This document shows positions 10,460 through 24,563 of a DNA stretch of 64,000 nucleotides, one piece after another. Position numbers and translations under genes: made by a program. This DNA is from Eleginops maclovinus (Eukaryota > Chordata > Actinopteri > Perciformes > Eleginopidae). Position 1 is the stretch's first letter, and every line of letters begins with the position of its first letter. A model generated the notes under the pieces. It was given only the letters and a program-made list of their open reading frames with translations. It did not search any database and was not told where the DNA came from. Location: NCBI RefSeq assembly GCF_036324505.1, contig NC_086368.1, positions 5,870,521 to 5,934,520 on the forward strand, read 5' to 3'.

Positions 10460-12150
10460 CAGTGCCGCTGCTAGCCATTTTGGTGCCCTAAGCATAATTC
10501 CTTCATGATGCCCTCCCCCCCCCCCCCCCCCCCAATAAAAAAACATTCGCGGAAAAGTTTAACTTTTTTATTACCAAACATATAAAACAATAGCAGCAGC
10601 AAACACACAGCAAAACAACAAACTTTTGACATTTGAAAGTGCTCAATGCACCTCTTCTTGGCCTCGTGCTCCCGCTTGAACGTATTTCAGCATTGACCCT
10701 GCATTAATTTAGAAATAGCCTACGAAGAAAAAAGATCAGTATAGAAAGAGACAAAATATTCAAATAAAGAATCTCAACCAAGGAGCTCTCCCCCTTTATT
10801 ACTTATATATCAACTATTTGATCAATCTTATCTAATCTAATATAAAAACATTATAGAATGAGTTGCAATATTGTACACAATTTAATAATAATGTTTGCTT
10901 TATATCATTCATAATGGATATTTTATATTTATATCTTAACAACAGGAATAAAAGGAATAAAAGCAAAATGATACACCTTACACAAGACTATTAAACTCTA
11001 CATTTAATTGAATACAATATGGTTAGGAGGGCATTTTGTTTACTACAAAACGTTTTTCTATTTCACCGACAGATGTCGTCCATGCCGATATAAATGCAAT
11101 CAAAACGCCAGTTAATTTAGTCATGTATCTTCTGTCACTCTCAGATATAGCTAAGCTAGCTGTAGCAGTAGCTACAGGCTTCACATTATCACGAACCCTT
11201 TTCTGTCCCATTGCACATAGAACACCTAACCTTATTTATGTGAGACTGTAGCCTATTTTGCTGAATTCTACCGAATGACAATCCTAAAGATGGCCGTGGG
11301 TTTATTATGCATTGGCATTGCAAACTCCAAAATAAAATATACTTTCTCAAATGCTATGTAAACTTTTCTAAATGCCTGGCTAAACACTATTAATTTCACG
11401 CCACACAGTGATAAATGGTCTGAAGCCAGAATTGTTAGCCTACCTAGTGCAATGACTGCTAACTGTTACTGAGAAAGTATTGGCCACCGTCACGTCAAAA
11501 TAAACCATAAACTGTCTACTATTCAATATCTAAAGTAAAGTAACGGCTAACTGGCATCAGTTACTTGCAAAATGCAGTTATAATTTTTAACAGCAAAATC
11601 TCAATTTAGCTTGCGCCTAAGTTATAACACATATTTGAGTTTGCTAACATTAGCAATAACGTCAGCTAGTTCAAGGTGTATGCATAGGCTAAGCTTTACA
11701 CTAGCTGCACATATTTCCCGTATTTAAGAAAGATTAAACGTGGACACTTACCTGCAAGTGATGCACGGGCATCATCTCGCTGTTTCCTCTTTTTTCTTTT
11801 TTCTGCTCCTGACTCCTGTTGCCTTTTCATTTCCAAAAATGTCGAGTAATCCAAAAGACCACTGACAGCAAGGGCACCCACAGGGCGCTTGGGACGCAGA
11901 TTGTGCAGATTGTGTTTTCGTTTGTGTTTGTGTGAGTGGGGAGGGGAGGGGGGAGGGGAGAGGGGGGGCACCATCGGTACCTTTGAGTAGTATGCCTAAA
12001 AAGTGCCTCATGTTTCTATAGTCTACTGAAATAATTTCGGCCTTATAATTATTATGACGATTTTTCATTAGGCTATTTTTGGTGGTGCCCCCTCGACACT
12101 TGGTGCCCTACGCACAGCGCGTAATGCGCGTTATGGGAGCGGCGGCACTG
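10460..12150 (-). mobile_element. hAT element C, nested in B
   Basis: The left end CAGTGCCGCTGCT and the right end (reverse complement CAGTGCCGCCGCT) are inverted repeats. A perfect 8-bp duplication, GGACTGAA, flanks the element at 10452-10459 and 12151-12158. GGTGCCCTA motifs occur near both termini. The body is 1,691 bp with a poly-C run near 10515 and one basic N-terminal exon on the minus strand at 11752-11830. The transposase core is absent, so this is a non-autonomous deletion derivative. Confidence 0.9.
11752..11830 (-). pseudogene. Basic N-terminal exon of the element C transposase
   Basis: On the minus strand, the frame opens MKRQQESGAEKRKKRKQRDD and continues ARASLAG up to a consensus donor (GTAAGT, reading into 11751). 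This is the basic leader typical of hAT transposase exon 1. The open frame extends upstream to 11974 through a proline-rich repeat-like leader, so the true start is uncertain. The 85-bp exon at 24564-24648 has a similar basic start and also ends in SLAG at a donor. Confidence 0.5.
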
Positions 12151-12403
12151 GGACTGAACCATCTTGCGCTTTTCTCAAGGGGTGTTCACAATAGTGTAGT
12201 GACAGCAGATTTTACTTTTTTGGAATAATATACCATAAAATGTATAATAACGAATACTTTAAGCTTGCTTTTAGATTGATATTTATCATGAAATTTAGTT
12301 GAACAACAACAAAAAATACTTTAAAAAATCTAAACTTCCCATGGGCCCCCCTCTGCCTTGGGCCCCCCCACAGCAGTGGTGGTTTACCCCCCTGTGCGAC
12401 GGC

Positions 12404-12516
<113 letters not shown>

Positions 12517-13140
12517 GTGCGCGGATGGCACGGATGGAAACAAGGACTATGATGACATTTTTTAAACCTGCATCTTTTTCTTATCTTATTCATTGTATCT
12601 CATTTTATTTATTTGTTGTCATGTCTACCCCCTTTATTTTATTTTAACTGCATCCTGCACTTCATTTGAGTTCTCCTGGTCTCAATTTGTTGTTGAGTTC
12701 TTGCTTACTACTTGTGGTTTTATGACATTTGTGACTGGTTTATTGTTTTGTGAAGCACTTCTGTGTTTTTAAAGGTGCTGCTAGATAAAGTTCCTATAAA
12801 GTTGTTATTATCATTATTATTATTCACAGTTCGTGTTGCACTTTACTGTCCCGTCTAAATAAACAGGACATTTGCATTTATGTTTAGGCTATGCAGTTAT
12901 GCAGTGTCGTTTTTAATCATATTTTACATTGGGGTGCCTTGGGATTTTATGCACTTTTGAAAGGTGCCCTGACTGAAAAAAGTTTGAGCAAGGCTGCTCT
13001 AGAGAATTCGAACAGCTCTTATCGTGGTGGCCACCGAAGTACTTCCGGGTCATTTCGCTCCGTTAGGAACTTTCCTAAATTTAACTGACAATTCGACCGT
13101 ACCCAACATTCGGCCGTTCACAGAAACAGTGACCGATCGT

Positions 13141-13961
13141 CTTCCTTTGTCCTGTGCCATTTTGTCTTGCCAAGAGAGCCAGCATTAAATCCATGAATAT
13201 TTGTAGCAATTTGTCAAATTTATTATGTTTGTGTGTTTTTGCAGTTTTAGCTTGTTTTTCGTAAAAGTAACGTGTTGTTGTTGTTGTTGTTTCTTTTTTA
13301 AACCTGGTTTGAGTCGTGCATTTGAGTTCCAGTACTTTGGTCACATTCCTAACACAGTATTTTGTTTAATAAATCAGGTATCCACCTTCTGCATTTAAAA
13401 GAAAGAAAAAAGGAATGAAAGTAGCAATAATGAAAACCAGAAAGAAGCATCAGGCAGTAGGCTTATATGGTTTCCTGTAATATATTGTCTTTATTTGTAC
13501 ATGTATTTAAACATTGTAGTAGGCCTACTGTTAGTAATCCCCATTTTTCAGTGACAGTAATCTTAATACTTCTTTTTTTTTTATGCAACTGGAAGACATT
13601 ACAGTTACCTTTTTATGTATCTGGTGACATGTAATCTCGTACACCCCAAGCCTGACCATTACATAAAACAAGAATACTGTAAAATGGCAATGAATAATTC
13701 AAAAGTACAGTTTACAGGAAAATACATCAAAGCTGTGCAGTTATCTTTAAAAACTTACCTCCCTCTGGCCAAACAAATATCTTCTATGGTCATGGTTTAA
13801 AACCAGGATGAGTAATATGTGTTTGTGAGAACTTAAATTAACCTTTACCTTCTGGCAGAAACACGTGTTTTCTGATCTTTATTTCAGTTATATTGACACT
13901 ACTGGAGCCACTCAAGGGCTCTACTCAAATTGTCCTTACAAGATTCTCAGACATCAGAGGA
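13141..13961. other. No gene recognised
   Basis: AT-rich sequence with a short GTT run near 13272-13291. No domain, exon pattern or complete element is visible. Confidence 0.4.
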
Positions 13962-14165
13962 TTTTACTGCTGTTTTGCAGTTTTGCTGATATTTCAAGGT
14001 TTCAAGGTTTTATTGGTCATATGCACAGCATATACAACGTATATGTTGGCAATGAAAATATTATATCCCATGCTCCTCCAACAACTCAACATACATGGTG
14101 CAAATAAGATAAATAAAATAGTGCAAAAAGAGAGAAGAATATTTACTATAACAACATAAAGATTT
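13962..14165. repeat. Dispersed repeat fragment
   Basis: A segment beginning with duplicated TTTCAAGG units and TTTTATTGGTCATATGCACA, followed by GTGCAAATAAGATAAATAAA, looks like a widespread teleost interspersed repeat tail. I recall this pattern from fish genomes, but no second copy in the window confirms it. Open frames here are not credible genes. Confidence 0.4.
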
Positions 14166-14223
14166 AAGGATGTGAAATATATACATATGTGGAATACATT
14201 GAAAGTATTTAAATATATTATGT

Positions 14224-14340
14224 ATAACAGATGTATATGGCAGATTTGTATAATATATAGATATGTGTACTATACACAGATATGTATGGCAGATGTGTAT
14301 AATATATATATATATATATGTATGTGTGTACTATACACCG
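14224..14340. repeat. Short TA-rich tandem duplication
   Basis: Units of roughly 55-60 bp with ATGGCAGAT, GTATAATATATA and GTGTACTATACAC occur about twice in succession, with an internal TA run near 14310. Confidence 0.6.
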
Positions 14341-15675
14341 ATGTGAGTAGATATTTGATATTGGAGCACATCTCTGATTCTCACCTGTAGGGTTAGAGGT
14401 CGGGGGTCACTGTAGAAAACAAACAGTCACTCCTGTTCTGGTATGGAAACAGATTTTTTTAAAAGGTGCCTTGTGTTGTAATTATTCACTTTGTTAAAAA
14501 GGTGTGCAGCAATTAGATGATGCTTCAGACTCTAAGTGATAATACGGAATGAAAATTCTACTCAATATTGTTGGTCCCTTTTTCCTACTATCTATTATTC
14601 CATACCAATTTCTAAAAATGTTTTCTTTAGCAAAAGAACCACATGGATACAGTATATAGGTTTTATAACATATACGTCATTAGTCAGAAGATATAGAAGT
14701 ACTACATGCTTTATACTTCTACTTCAAGCAATTCGTTGTCCTCCTATCATATTAAACCTCTAACTTTCATGCTTCAATTAAGTATTGTTGAACATTTAAA
14801 CAACTGATTGAATGAAAATGCAAATTAAGTTCTACTCTGCGGAAAGAAGTATTGAGTCTTAATGTTAGGAGAATATAAATAAGCAGACAGCATTGCCATC
14901 TGCTGGACACATTTAATAAATTAACACAGACGATAGGTTTAACAAATACTGTGTATCAAAATATGGGTATTCTATCATCATTTTCATGAATTCTAACAGG
15001 TACGTCTCTTTGTGCCCTTTGTGATCAGCTTTTTTTTTTTCTTTTTTACTAATTTCAGGGAGTGTGAGAGTCAAGTTTAGTATAATGTTTGATGTATAAT
15101 ATGTGGAAATGGTTTAAAGTAAGGAGCTATCAGAATCAGAAAACACTATTTATCCTGGGGGGAAATTAGGGACCTTTTTCCATTTCAGAATAAAATTTAA
15201 AAAACTCAGATTAATTCAATTGAATACAAATAAATACAAATGAAAAATTAAGGAATTAGAAAATAAAATAAATGTAATAGAATACAATTCTTATTTTTAA
15301 ATAACTAAAACTGGGCACATTGTACTAAAATATATAAAACAATTCATATGTAAAGATCTGGAGATTAAAAGGGAAGGATAAGGATGAAAACCTGATTATT
15401 ACTCAAAATGTACCATTTAATAAAGTAGTAATCCCAAGAGTTGGTGTTATTGCACAGTTTCCCTGGATGGGATTCTGATGGAGTAAATCCAGTATCAGTG
15501 AATGAAAGTCACAGTTCCTGATACTTTGATTGTTAAATAATGTTAATGTGGATGATAAACATCAGAAAAAACGTCCATCTAATTTTAAGTCAAATATTGT
15601 GCAGCATGTCAAATAAAAAGGCCATAGCATTACATGTATAACGGGATTACATAATCAGGAGTGTATTCCCTTTCA
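14341..15675. other. No gene recognised
   Basis: AT-rich sequence. A segment near 15130-15180 (ATCAGAA, then TTTATCCTGGGGGGAAATTAG) may be an interspersed repeat edge. No exon or complete mobile element is supported. Confidence 0.35.
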
Positions 15676-15740
15676 GCAGAGGTGTCCAAACTCTTTTCGC
15701 TGAGGGCCACATACAGAAAAACCTATGGGCCCCTCACTAG
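15676..15740 (+). repeat. hAT terminus fragment
   Basis: The segment starts CAGAGGTGTCCAAACTC and is GGCC-rich. It closely resembles the start at 25191 (CAGAGGTGTCCAAACTACGG). Such starts are typical of hAT MITE ends. No matching opposite terminus was found, so it is truncated. Confidence 0.45.
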
Positions 15741-15846
15741 AGGTGAGGTATAATGCCTCATAAGTTAAATTATAAATTAGCAAAATCAACCAAGTGTTGG
15801 GAAATTATGCTTAACACTTGAATATGCTCTAAAACAGGGATTCCCA

Positions 15847-15890
15847 AAGTGGGGAGCGTCGACGCCTTTTGGCCAGATTGAATCCTGCCT
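15847..15890 (+). repeat. Second hAT-like terminus fragment
   Basis: CAGGGATTCCCAAAGTGGGG follows the octamer CTCTAAAA, giving a hAT-style start next to a plausible target octamer. No opposite end was found. Confidence 0.35.
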
Positions 15891-16077
15891 CATCTATGTA
15901 TATGAATTCATGAGGGACCTGGTTGGCCTCCAATTCCATAACTCTCTGAAACAAAGTTTATGTAAATCATGTCATTACTGTATACCAAACTGTACTGTAA
16001 CCTATTACTGTGTAGGTTACCTACTTGCAAAGTGCAAAGCGTATAGAACTGGACATTGAATTGAATATACACTATAC

Positions 16078-16992
16078 CTGGACATATAGTCGTCGTAGCT
16101 CCTTGACTCTCTCACTGCTCCTCTCAAAGGGAACAATGTAGAGCTGCTTCTTCCACACTCTGTGTTTGGACAATGTCCGCGTAATGGTTGTGAGGCTGAT
16201 GCTATCGATATTGTCAAATATCTCATGGTCCTCCAAAATTGTAGTTTGAATTTCATGCAGTTTTATTGCATTATTTGCAACAACCATTTCTACAATGGCA
16301 AGCTCTTGATCATTATTGAGGAGCTTTCCTCTTTCCCCCAGAGGGAGGGAGACATTGCATTCTTTAGAGGGACAAAAAATTCATCATATGCATTACTGTA
16401 TGGCCTTTTTGACATGTCAAGTGAGAATAGAAACAATCCATGTAAAATGCAATACTTACCTGTTGGTTTGTTGAAAGATGCGTATAATGGAGGCAACCGT
16501 TGACTGGCTCAAATTGGGCTGCACTCTTTCACCAGCCTCTCTTAGTGAAAGACCGTGGTTGATTACATGGTCAATGATAGTGGCATGAATTTCATCTGTA
16601 CCTCTCACTACATCTCTCACTGCTCCTGCATCTCTCACTGCACCTCTCACTGCTCCTGCACCTCTCACTGCACCTCTCACTGCTCCTGCTCCTCCCACTG
16701 CACCTGCACCTCTCACTGCTCCTGTACCTCTCACTACATCTCTCACTGCTCCTGCATCTCTCACTGCACCTCTCATTGCTCCTGCACCTCTCACTGCACC
16801 TCTCACTGCACCTCTCACTGCACCTCTCACTGCTCCTGCTCCTCTCACTGCACCTGCACCTCTCACTGCTCCTGTACCTCTCACTACATCTCTCACTGCT
16901 CCTGCATCTCTTACTGCTCCTGTACCTCTCACTGCATCTCTCACTGGGCCTGCTCTTCTCCCTGGGCCCCTTACTCTTCCTCGTCCAGACAT
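16078..16992 (-). pseudogene. IS630/Tc1-type transposase fragment with coding minisatellite
   Basis: On the minus strand, ATG 16992 opens MSGRGRVRGPG and runs through about 110 residues of RGAGAVRGAV-type repeats. A helix-turn-helix-like region follows (IHATIIDHVINHGLSLREAG, RVQPNLSQSTVASIIR), ending at a donor (GTAAGT from 16459). A second exon, roughly 16330 to 16078, reads EMVVANNAIKLHEIQ, FDNIDSISLTTITRTL, VWKKQLYIVPFER and ELRRLYVQ, and ends at a GTATAG donor. This matches the DNA-binding half of fish IS630/Tc1-like transposases. The DDE catalytic domain expected next is not found to the left, so the copy is 3'-truncated. The acceptor of exon 2 is not clear. Other frames across the repeat are also open, but only because of its periodicity. 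Confidence 0.7.
16590..16940. repeat. Minisatellite inside the transposase N-terminus
   Basis: Imperfect repeats of 12-15 bp (CTCACTGCACCT, CTCACTGCTCCTGC) form larger units of about 120 bp; the block starting with TACCTCTCACTACATC recurs near 16597, 16724 and 16873. The period keeps the reading frame, so on the minus strand it encodes an Arg/Gly/Ala/Val repeat. Confidence 0.9.
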
Positions 16993-17179
16993 TACAGTGT
17001 TTGTCTTTTTCTGTTGCTGTTTCCAAAAACATCACTCCTCAAAGTCCTCCTTTTACTGCCACTGAGTGTAAGCCAGACTGGAATCAGCTGTGGATGGCCC
17101 AATTTACCCAACATAAATCAGCTGTGTGTCAATTATTCAATTGTTTGTTTATTATCAGCTGAGATATATTGTTTTTGAA

Positions 17180-18974
<1,795 letters not shown>

Positions 18975-19140
18975 CATCCATTGTTCATTGGGTGATGAGC
19001 AGTGGGGAGTCTGGTTTCTTGCTCAAAGGGACCATAACAGTACCAATAAGTTGAACTGGGACCTCTCCAAGCGCCAGTCCACTTTCCTTGCTTTTGTCAG
19101 TTAGGGGACTTGAACCGTCAACCCATTGGTTCCGCAGCCA
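18975..19140 (-). repeat. tRNA-derived SINE-like remnant
   Basis: Read on the minus strand, the segment contains GGTTCAAGTCCCC, which resembles an RNA polymerase III B box. It is followed by a CTTTGAGCAAGAA-like tail. Similar tails occur at 25690 and 30275, as in common teleost SINEs. No intact A box could be fixed. Confidence 0.45.
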
Positions 19141-20412
19141 TTTCCACATGTTTAAATTATCAAATGGTTATTCAAAATTTAAGTACACAGAAAAGAATGG
19201 AGGGAACAGTACTCACAAGATCTAAAGGTAGAGGGATATAGAAAATAGGCTGATGAACAGGGAATAAGAGGCAGTCATGAAGAAATGAGACAGAGGCAGA
19301 GAGATAAGACCAGAGCCAGATGGCATCAGGAGTGAAATCAAGTCAACGGCAGAGTGAGGGCAGTGACCCATCAGAGTAACGCATGTTTGTGGTTAGGCAG
19401 TTCAGTCGAGTCAAACAGATTTACAGTGCAACCATACAGCCAGCCACATATGGTGCACCTGCGATTATGTGCGTGTGTGTGTTTTCAATTGGTTTGCAAC
19501 AGGTCCAGCTCTAGCATCAAACACTTACTAAAGCCTTGATGGCCCTGACCATGAATCATAAAGCACACTGTACGTGTCTGGCTTTAATGATGTCATCTCT
19601 CTTCTGTCAGCTTTTAAATAAAAGCATACCATGCTCAAAAGATATTTCATGAAAGGGACTTCAGTAGGTGAAGTCATTACAGAATAATCAATCAATCAAA
19701 CAAACCCCAGATTTTGTGCATATTTCTATGCTCAATGGCATGCTTAATTCTTTGGCTGACAAAATGTACCTTGATGCCGGATACATCTGTTTACAGTCTA
19801 AATATGTATTTAAATACTGTTACAATAGACAGTGCTTTATTCTACTGTGAAGTATTTCATTCTACATCATGTTTTATTTAATCTTTTTCTATTTTTGCAT
19901 TTTACCTGCAGCAGTGACAGTATTGTTGCAAAATTTTTATTTATTTTGATATATTGCAATTTTGTATGATACATTGTTGGAGGGGCCTGGGACTTGCGTA
20001 TGACAACCACCATTTTAAATGTTTGAATTAATGTTCAATCCTTGGTGAGTTTAATACACATAGTCCAGGGATGCATCATTGTTTTAGAAATAATTATCAT
20101 AAAAAAGTCACCCTCTAATACAGTATGTGCTACAATGCAAGAATAATAAATCTTAGATTTTTGATAAGGTTAAAAGATGATAAACTAATCAATTTTAAAA
20201 GGAAGAATCTTGTAAACGAATATGGAAAAAATATTCCATGAGAGCAAGAAATCAAGTACATATTTTTGAAAAATGATGGGGAAAATGGGCAAGGTAAACA
20301 GCACAAAGTATAACTAATCACCCATTGGTTAAACAGGTGAGAAAAAATACTTATGGGAACGAATAATGTATCATATTATACTCTTTTTCAACAACATATT
20401 ATAGGTCTCAGA
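19141..20412. other. No gene recognised
   Basis: AT-rich sequence; the short open frames show no domain or compositional sign of coding. Confidence 0.4.
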
Positions 20413-20532
20413 TAGAGCCCCAGAAAAAATTAAGAGACCACTTCAGCATTATCAGTTTCTCTTGTTTTATTTTGTATAGGTACGTCTTTTCAGTTAAATA
20501 TTATGTTATTATTATTATTATTATTTTTATTA

Positions 20533-20594
<62 letters not shown>

Positions 20595-20715
20595 GTATTC
20601 TACAAACTACTGGCAATTTTTCTCTGTGTAGGAATTCAACGGACACTGACATACATGTAGAAATGAAGATTTAAGGAAAAATTTGAGTGGTCTATTAATT
20701 TTTTCTGCGGCTGTA
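20413..20715 (-). mobile_element. Dispersed TA-flanked MITE, copy 1 (inverted)
   Basis: The left end GAGCCCCAGAAAAAATTAAG and the right end (reverse complement CAGCCGCAGAAAAAATTAAT) are inverted repeats with TA at each edge, as in Tc1/mariner MITEs. Compared with copies at 28794-29029 and 52513-52748, the internal block with GGAATTCAAC and ACATGTAG is reversed, so this copy lies on the minus strand. It has been lengthened by an internal ATT array. Confidence 0.85.
20506..20594. repeat. (ATT)n microsatellite inside the MITE
   Basis: About 29 ATT/TTA units with a few interruptions near 20525-20535. The array sits where the other MITE copies carry a short AATAAAAATAAC-like tract. Confidence 0.95.
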
Positions 20716-21004
20716 TATACAAAACATGTCTGTGAAGTGTTTTGCTCAAAATACCAAACAGATCATGAATTATAGCATGCCATAAACCCCTCTGTTTCCG
20801 CCCAGTTCTAAAAGTGCTGATTCTGTGTCTGTCGCTTTAAATGCTTATGAGCTACTTATTTCTGGCTTTTCGCCACTCACCCCAGCAGCTCCATGGTAAC
20901 GGTAAACATCGCGGAAGAGAAACGTTTCACAATGTCCACCGGCAGAATCTCAGAGGTGCTGGATTTTTGCATTCTGAAACAGCAAAGCGTCTTCTTAGAC
21001 ATCC

Positions 21005-21300
21005 TGCTGAATACACAGTCAATCAATCAATCACATTTTATTAATTGACCAATATCACAGATTTAAATTTTTTCACAGTGGACTTTACAGTTTGTACATA
21101 ATATGATTACAAATATGACCCCCTCTCTCCTTGGACCCTCACATCGGACATAGAAAAACTTCCTAAGAAAACCCAGAGTTACGGGGGGAAAATGGAAGAA
21201 ACCTTGGGGAGAGCAACAGAGGAGGGATCCCTCTCCCAGGATGGACAGATGTGCAATAGATGTCGTATTTAAATTAAAGAGATAACACATTTAGTACAAA
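21005..21300. repeat. Dispersed repeat, fish type
   Basis: A segment beginning TCAATCAATCAATCACATTT and containing AAACTTCCTAAGAAAACCC, GAGGGATCCCTCTCCCAGG and ATGGACAGATGTGCAATAGA has the look of a common teleost interspersed repeat. The first motif suggests an AATC simple-sequence edge. No coding sequence is present. The class is recalled, not tested. Confidence 0.5.
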
Positions 21301-22234
21301 ATGCTGGAAAATGCATGTGTCTAACTAAGAAAACGATAGATCCAGGAGGATTTCAGCAATCCTATGGCAGCCATCAAAGATGATTAATGCTTGGTTGGAT
21401 GTCTGCAAGTGTTGACAGTGCTCACCCTCAAGAAAAGAAACCATGCATGCACAGTGTTCCTGCTGCTAAAATGATCACATCAAACTTGTTGTTGTTCTTT
21501 CTGACCTCAGAGCAGCGTGCGATTTCTTTTTTCCTCACTTGTTCTTGTCATGAACCCTTCGTGCAGGTTTGCGTGATGCCCCTTTATTTCCCACTGAGAT
21601 GATTAAATCAAGCTTCTTCTTTCGACACAACAGGAATCTGGATTTCTCCATGGGAGCTCCCTTTCCCATCCAGCACAAAGTGAGTCACTGCACCAAGGAA
21701 CTGATTTGTTCCATACAACACTAAACAAGGAATTGCATGTTGTTATTGTTCCCAATGGATAATCAATGGATGGCTGGTATGTTGGTTTGTAATTATGAAC
21801 AAAGGTACTAAACGTGGCTGCTGGTATCCAAAGCCCCCTTCAGTGCACTGACAGCAATTTATTGGAAAGCAGGAGTTATTTACAACTTTGATTTTAAGGT
21901 CTTGTTTTAGTTGTATCATTATTATTAAAATACCATTATACTTTACAATTTGATCAAGGGGATGTGGTATAATTTTTATCCAACATGCTCCACGGTAATG
22001 CGATTACGCAATCATACAGGCTGTAAACAACACACACATGCCGAGTCTTAATTTGCGTACTTCTGTACTTACAAATGCGGTTTTGATTGCAAAAGTGCAT
22101 CCAAATGCAAATTATGGCAAAATGCAGTCACTTTGTATTACCTTATGGTGCACTCATCACGGTCAATGAGTTGAACGCAGAACACTGGACACTTCTAAAA
22201 CTCAACAATATCCTTAGTGGCTTAGCAGCGGAAG
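21301..22234. other. No gene recognised
   Basis: No exon-like structure or complete repeat was recognised. Confidence 0.4.
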
Positions 22235-22291
22235 TTAGGTAGGTAGGTAGGTCGGTGGGTGGGTGGGAGGGAGGGAGGGAGGGAGGGAGGG

Positions 22292-22372
<81 letters not shown>

Positions 22373-22374
22373 GC

Positions 22375-22473
<99 letters not shown>

Positions 22474-22497
22474 ATGGACGGATGGATGGATGGATAG
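22235..22497. repeat. Compound tetranucleotide array, mainly (GACA)n
   Basis: Successive short arrays of TAGG, GGGT, GGGA, then about 45 GACA units (22293-22473, one phase slip near 22373), then GGAT. Open frames on both strands across it are periodicity artefacts. Confidence 0.97.
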
Positions 22498-24563
22498 AGA
22501 ATAAAGAGAACTGGACAATTCATTCCTATGAAAGTTGCTCATTGGAGCATAAAGTAGAAATGTCCTGACTCATGAGTGCAAAAGTATCGTATCTTGGCCC
22601 ATAGAGCAAGGTACTTGCCTTTAGTTTAAGCTCACACCAGTCAACAGCGTCACAGTCGAACTGGGCTCAGTCAAAAGAATGAAGAGGGAAAATAATTCTG
22701 GATTCAGCTTTGAGCATATTTTACAACTGTTAGACCCTAATGAAGGGCTATCAAAGTGTTCATACTGGGTAGTCTATTAAGTAGGAAAACAAATTAAATA
22801 AAAAATGATCCTCTGATGCAAAGACTTCTCTTTCCCAATTTAAGTAAATTTGAAAAAATATGTTTTTTGCCCAATGACATCGAAGACTGGCAAAGAAGTT
22901 GTAGTATCGCCATTAGCCACTAGGAAAATTAGCACCAAAGTCCAACAGACTTTCTGGGGGCTTGGACTAGCCACAATTGCAGTTGCTCTGGTAAACACAA
23001 CAGAATACAAACGTTGTGTAGGTTTGGTTCGCTATTTAAGCAACATACAAAACAAATCTTGTGTCAACTATATTTGTCTTATTCATTAAATCATCAAACA
23101 CTCATTGCTAGTTAGCTTTCTAGGTAGCTAGAGAGGGCTCAAGCAGTGTGCCATTTGAGACAACAAAAACCCAGTTGAAATTCACACACTGTAAGAGTTC
23201 TTAGTGCACGACATGGCGGTGTACTAAGGAAATGAGACAAGATATATTTAATATCTAAACTACCTAAGGCATCAATTTTAAATGTTATTATGCGACTAAA
23301 TAGTTATTGTGTTTAACTGCACTACATTGTAAAAGTGAAATTTAAACTTTTAAACGTATACATGTTGCACACCCATATCTTAAGTTGTGTTTTTAACAAA
23401 ACAATCTTTTGAGGTTAAGGCAAACATAAACTAATAAAATAAAATAAGGCTGTTGAATTCAATTCATTCAAATAAAGCTGCATTTTCATTTATGGATGGT
23501 TAACTGTGGGAAACCCTAAGCCTTGCAAGTACCAGAGCCATGAGGATATAAAAATAACCATAAACAGATGGCAACAGATTAGCTACACCTAGCTAATGTC
23601 GGGTAGAACATTTCCTAAGCTTTATGAACAGCATGAATTGTTTAAGTCAACGCAGAGCAGGAGACGTTCATCTGGATTCTCATTTATGCTGATTTAACAA
23701 TATCCCTCATGTTCTACACACAGGGTGGCAGCACTTTCACTTTGTAGCCTATATGCTTAACCCTCGCATTACATTGGCCTCTGTTGGGTGAAGGTAATAG
23801 TCAGATTGTAGAGGTTCAGTCTTTCAATGTGTTACATCAAACAGCAAATTTGTCTCTAAATGGATAAAGGAGATTGTCAGTGTTTCAGGGAAATGACAAC
23901 TATACTAAAGAAAAAACGGATTAAAAAAACTCCCTTTATTACCTGACACTCACTATTACTCTACTGACACTCATGTTAGTGTTGTTAAATTCTATAGCTA
24001 CCTCCACCACCCAAAACCTCCTCTTATGTGCTGTTTTGGGTATTGTTGTTTTATTTGATATATAATATTGTTTTCATAAATCTATTCATGTATATGTTTG
24101 TCAGGGCAGATGAGAATAAATGATGTTATTGTACTTCCATTATCTCTTCTTGCTCTTGATCACATATGGGAAGCCAGACATTGTTTAATTGCAAAATAAA
24201 AATATTGTATGCGTTTGGGAGGTTTTGCATATCACTTTTACTGTTCATATCAGAGTCTACAGCTTCAAAAAACAAATCTCAGATTTATCTCAGATTTTGT
24301 GAATGATCTAATATATCAAGCTTAGTCATTAATAATATATGTATATCTGGAAAATAAAGCATCTTAATTTGATTAGTAATAATCTCTATTTTGGCTGAAT
24401 TGGTTGTTTTGCTTGCTCACTGCAACATATCAGGCCATGTTCCTCTGTTTGTGATCAACTAGGTGCGGGTAATGATTCTCACACCATTCTAAGTAAAGTG
24501 CATCTGGCATTATTAAACCAAACACATTTGCTATTAAATGAAAGATGTTTTAAATAAATATAC
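22498..24563. other. No gene recognised
   Basis: AT-rich sequence. The 79-codon open frame at 22850-23089 shows no domain and no splice context. Nothing else is supported. Confidence 0.4.

Noticed and set aside
16555..17178. A 207-codon plus-strand frame rich in Cys, Ser, His and Thr
   Set aside because: It is a frame shadow of the minisatellite in the minus-strand transposase; its periodicity keeps several frames open.
22143..22568. Long open frames on both strands (SVCL and TDRQ repeats)
   Set aside because: Generated by the (GACA)n array; no unique coding sequence.
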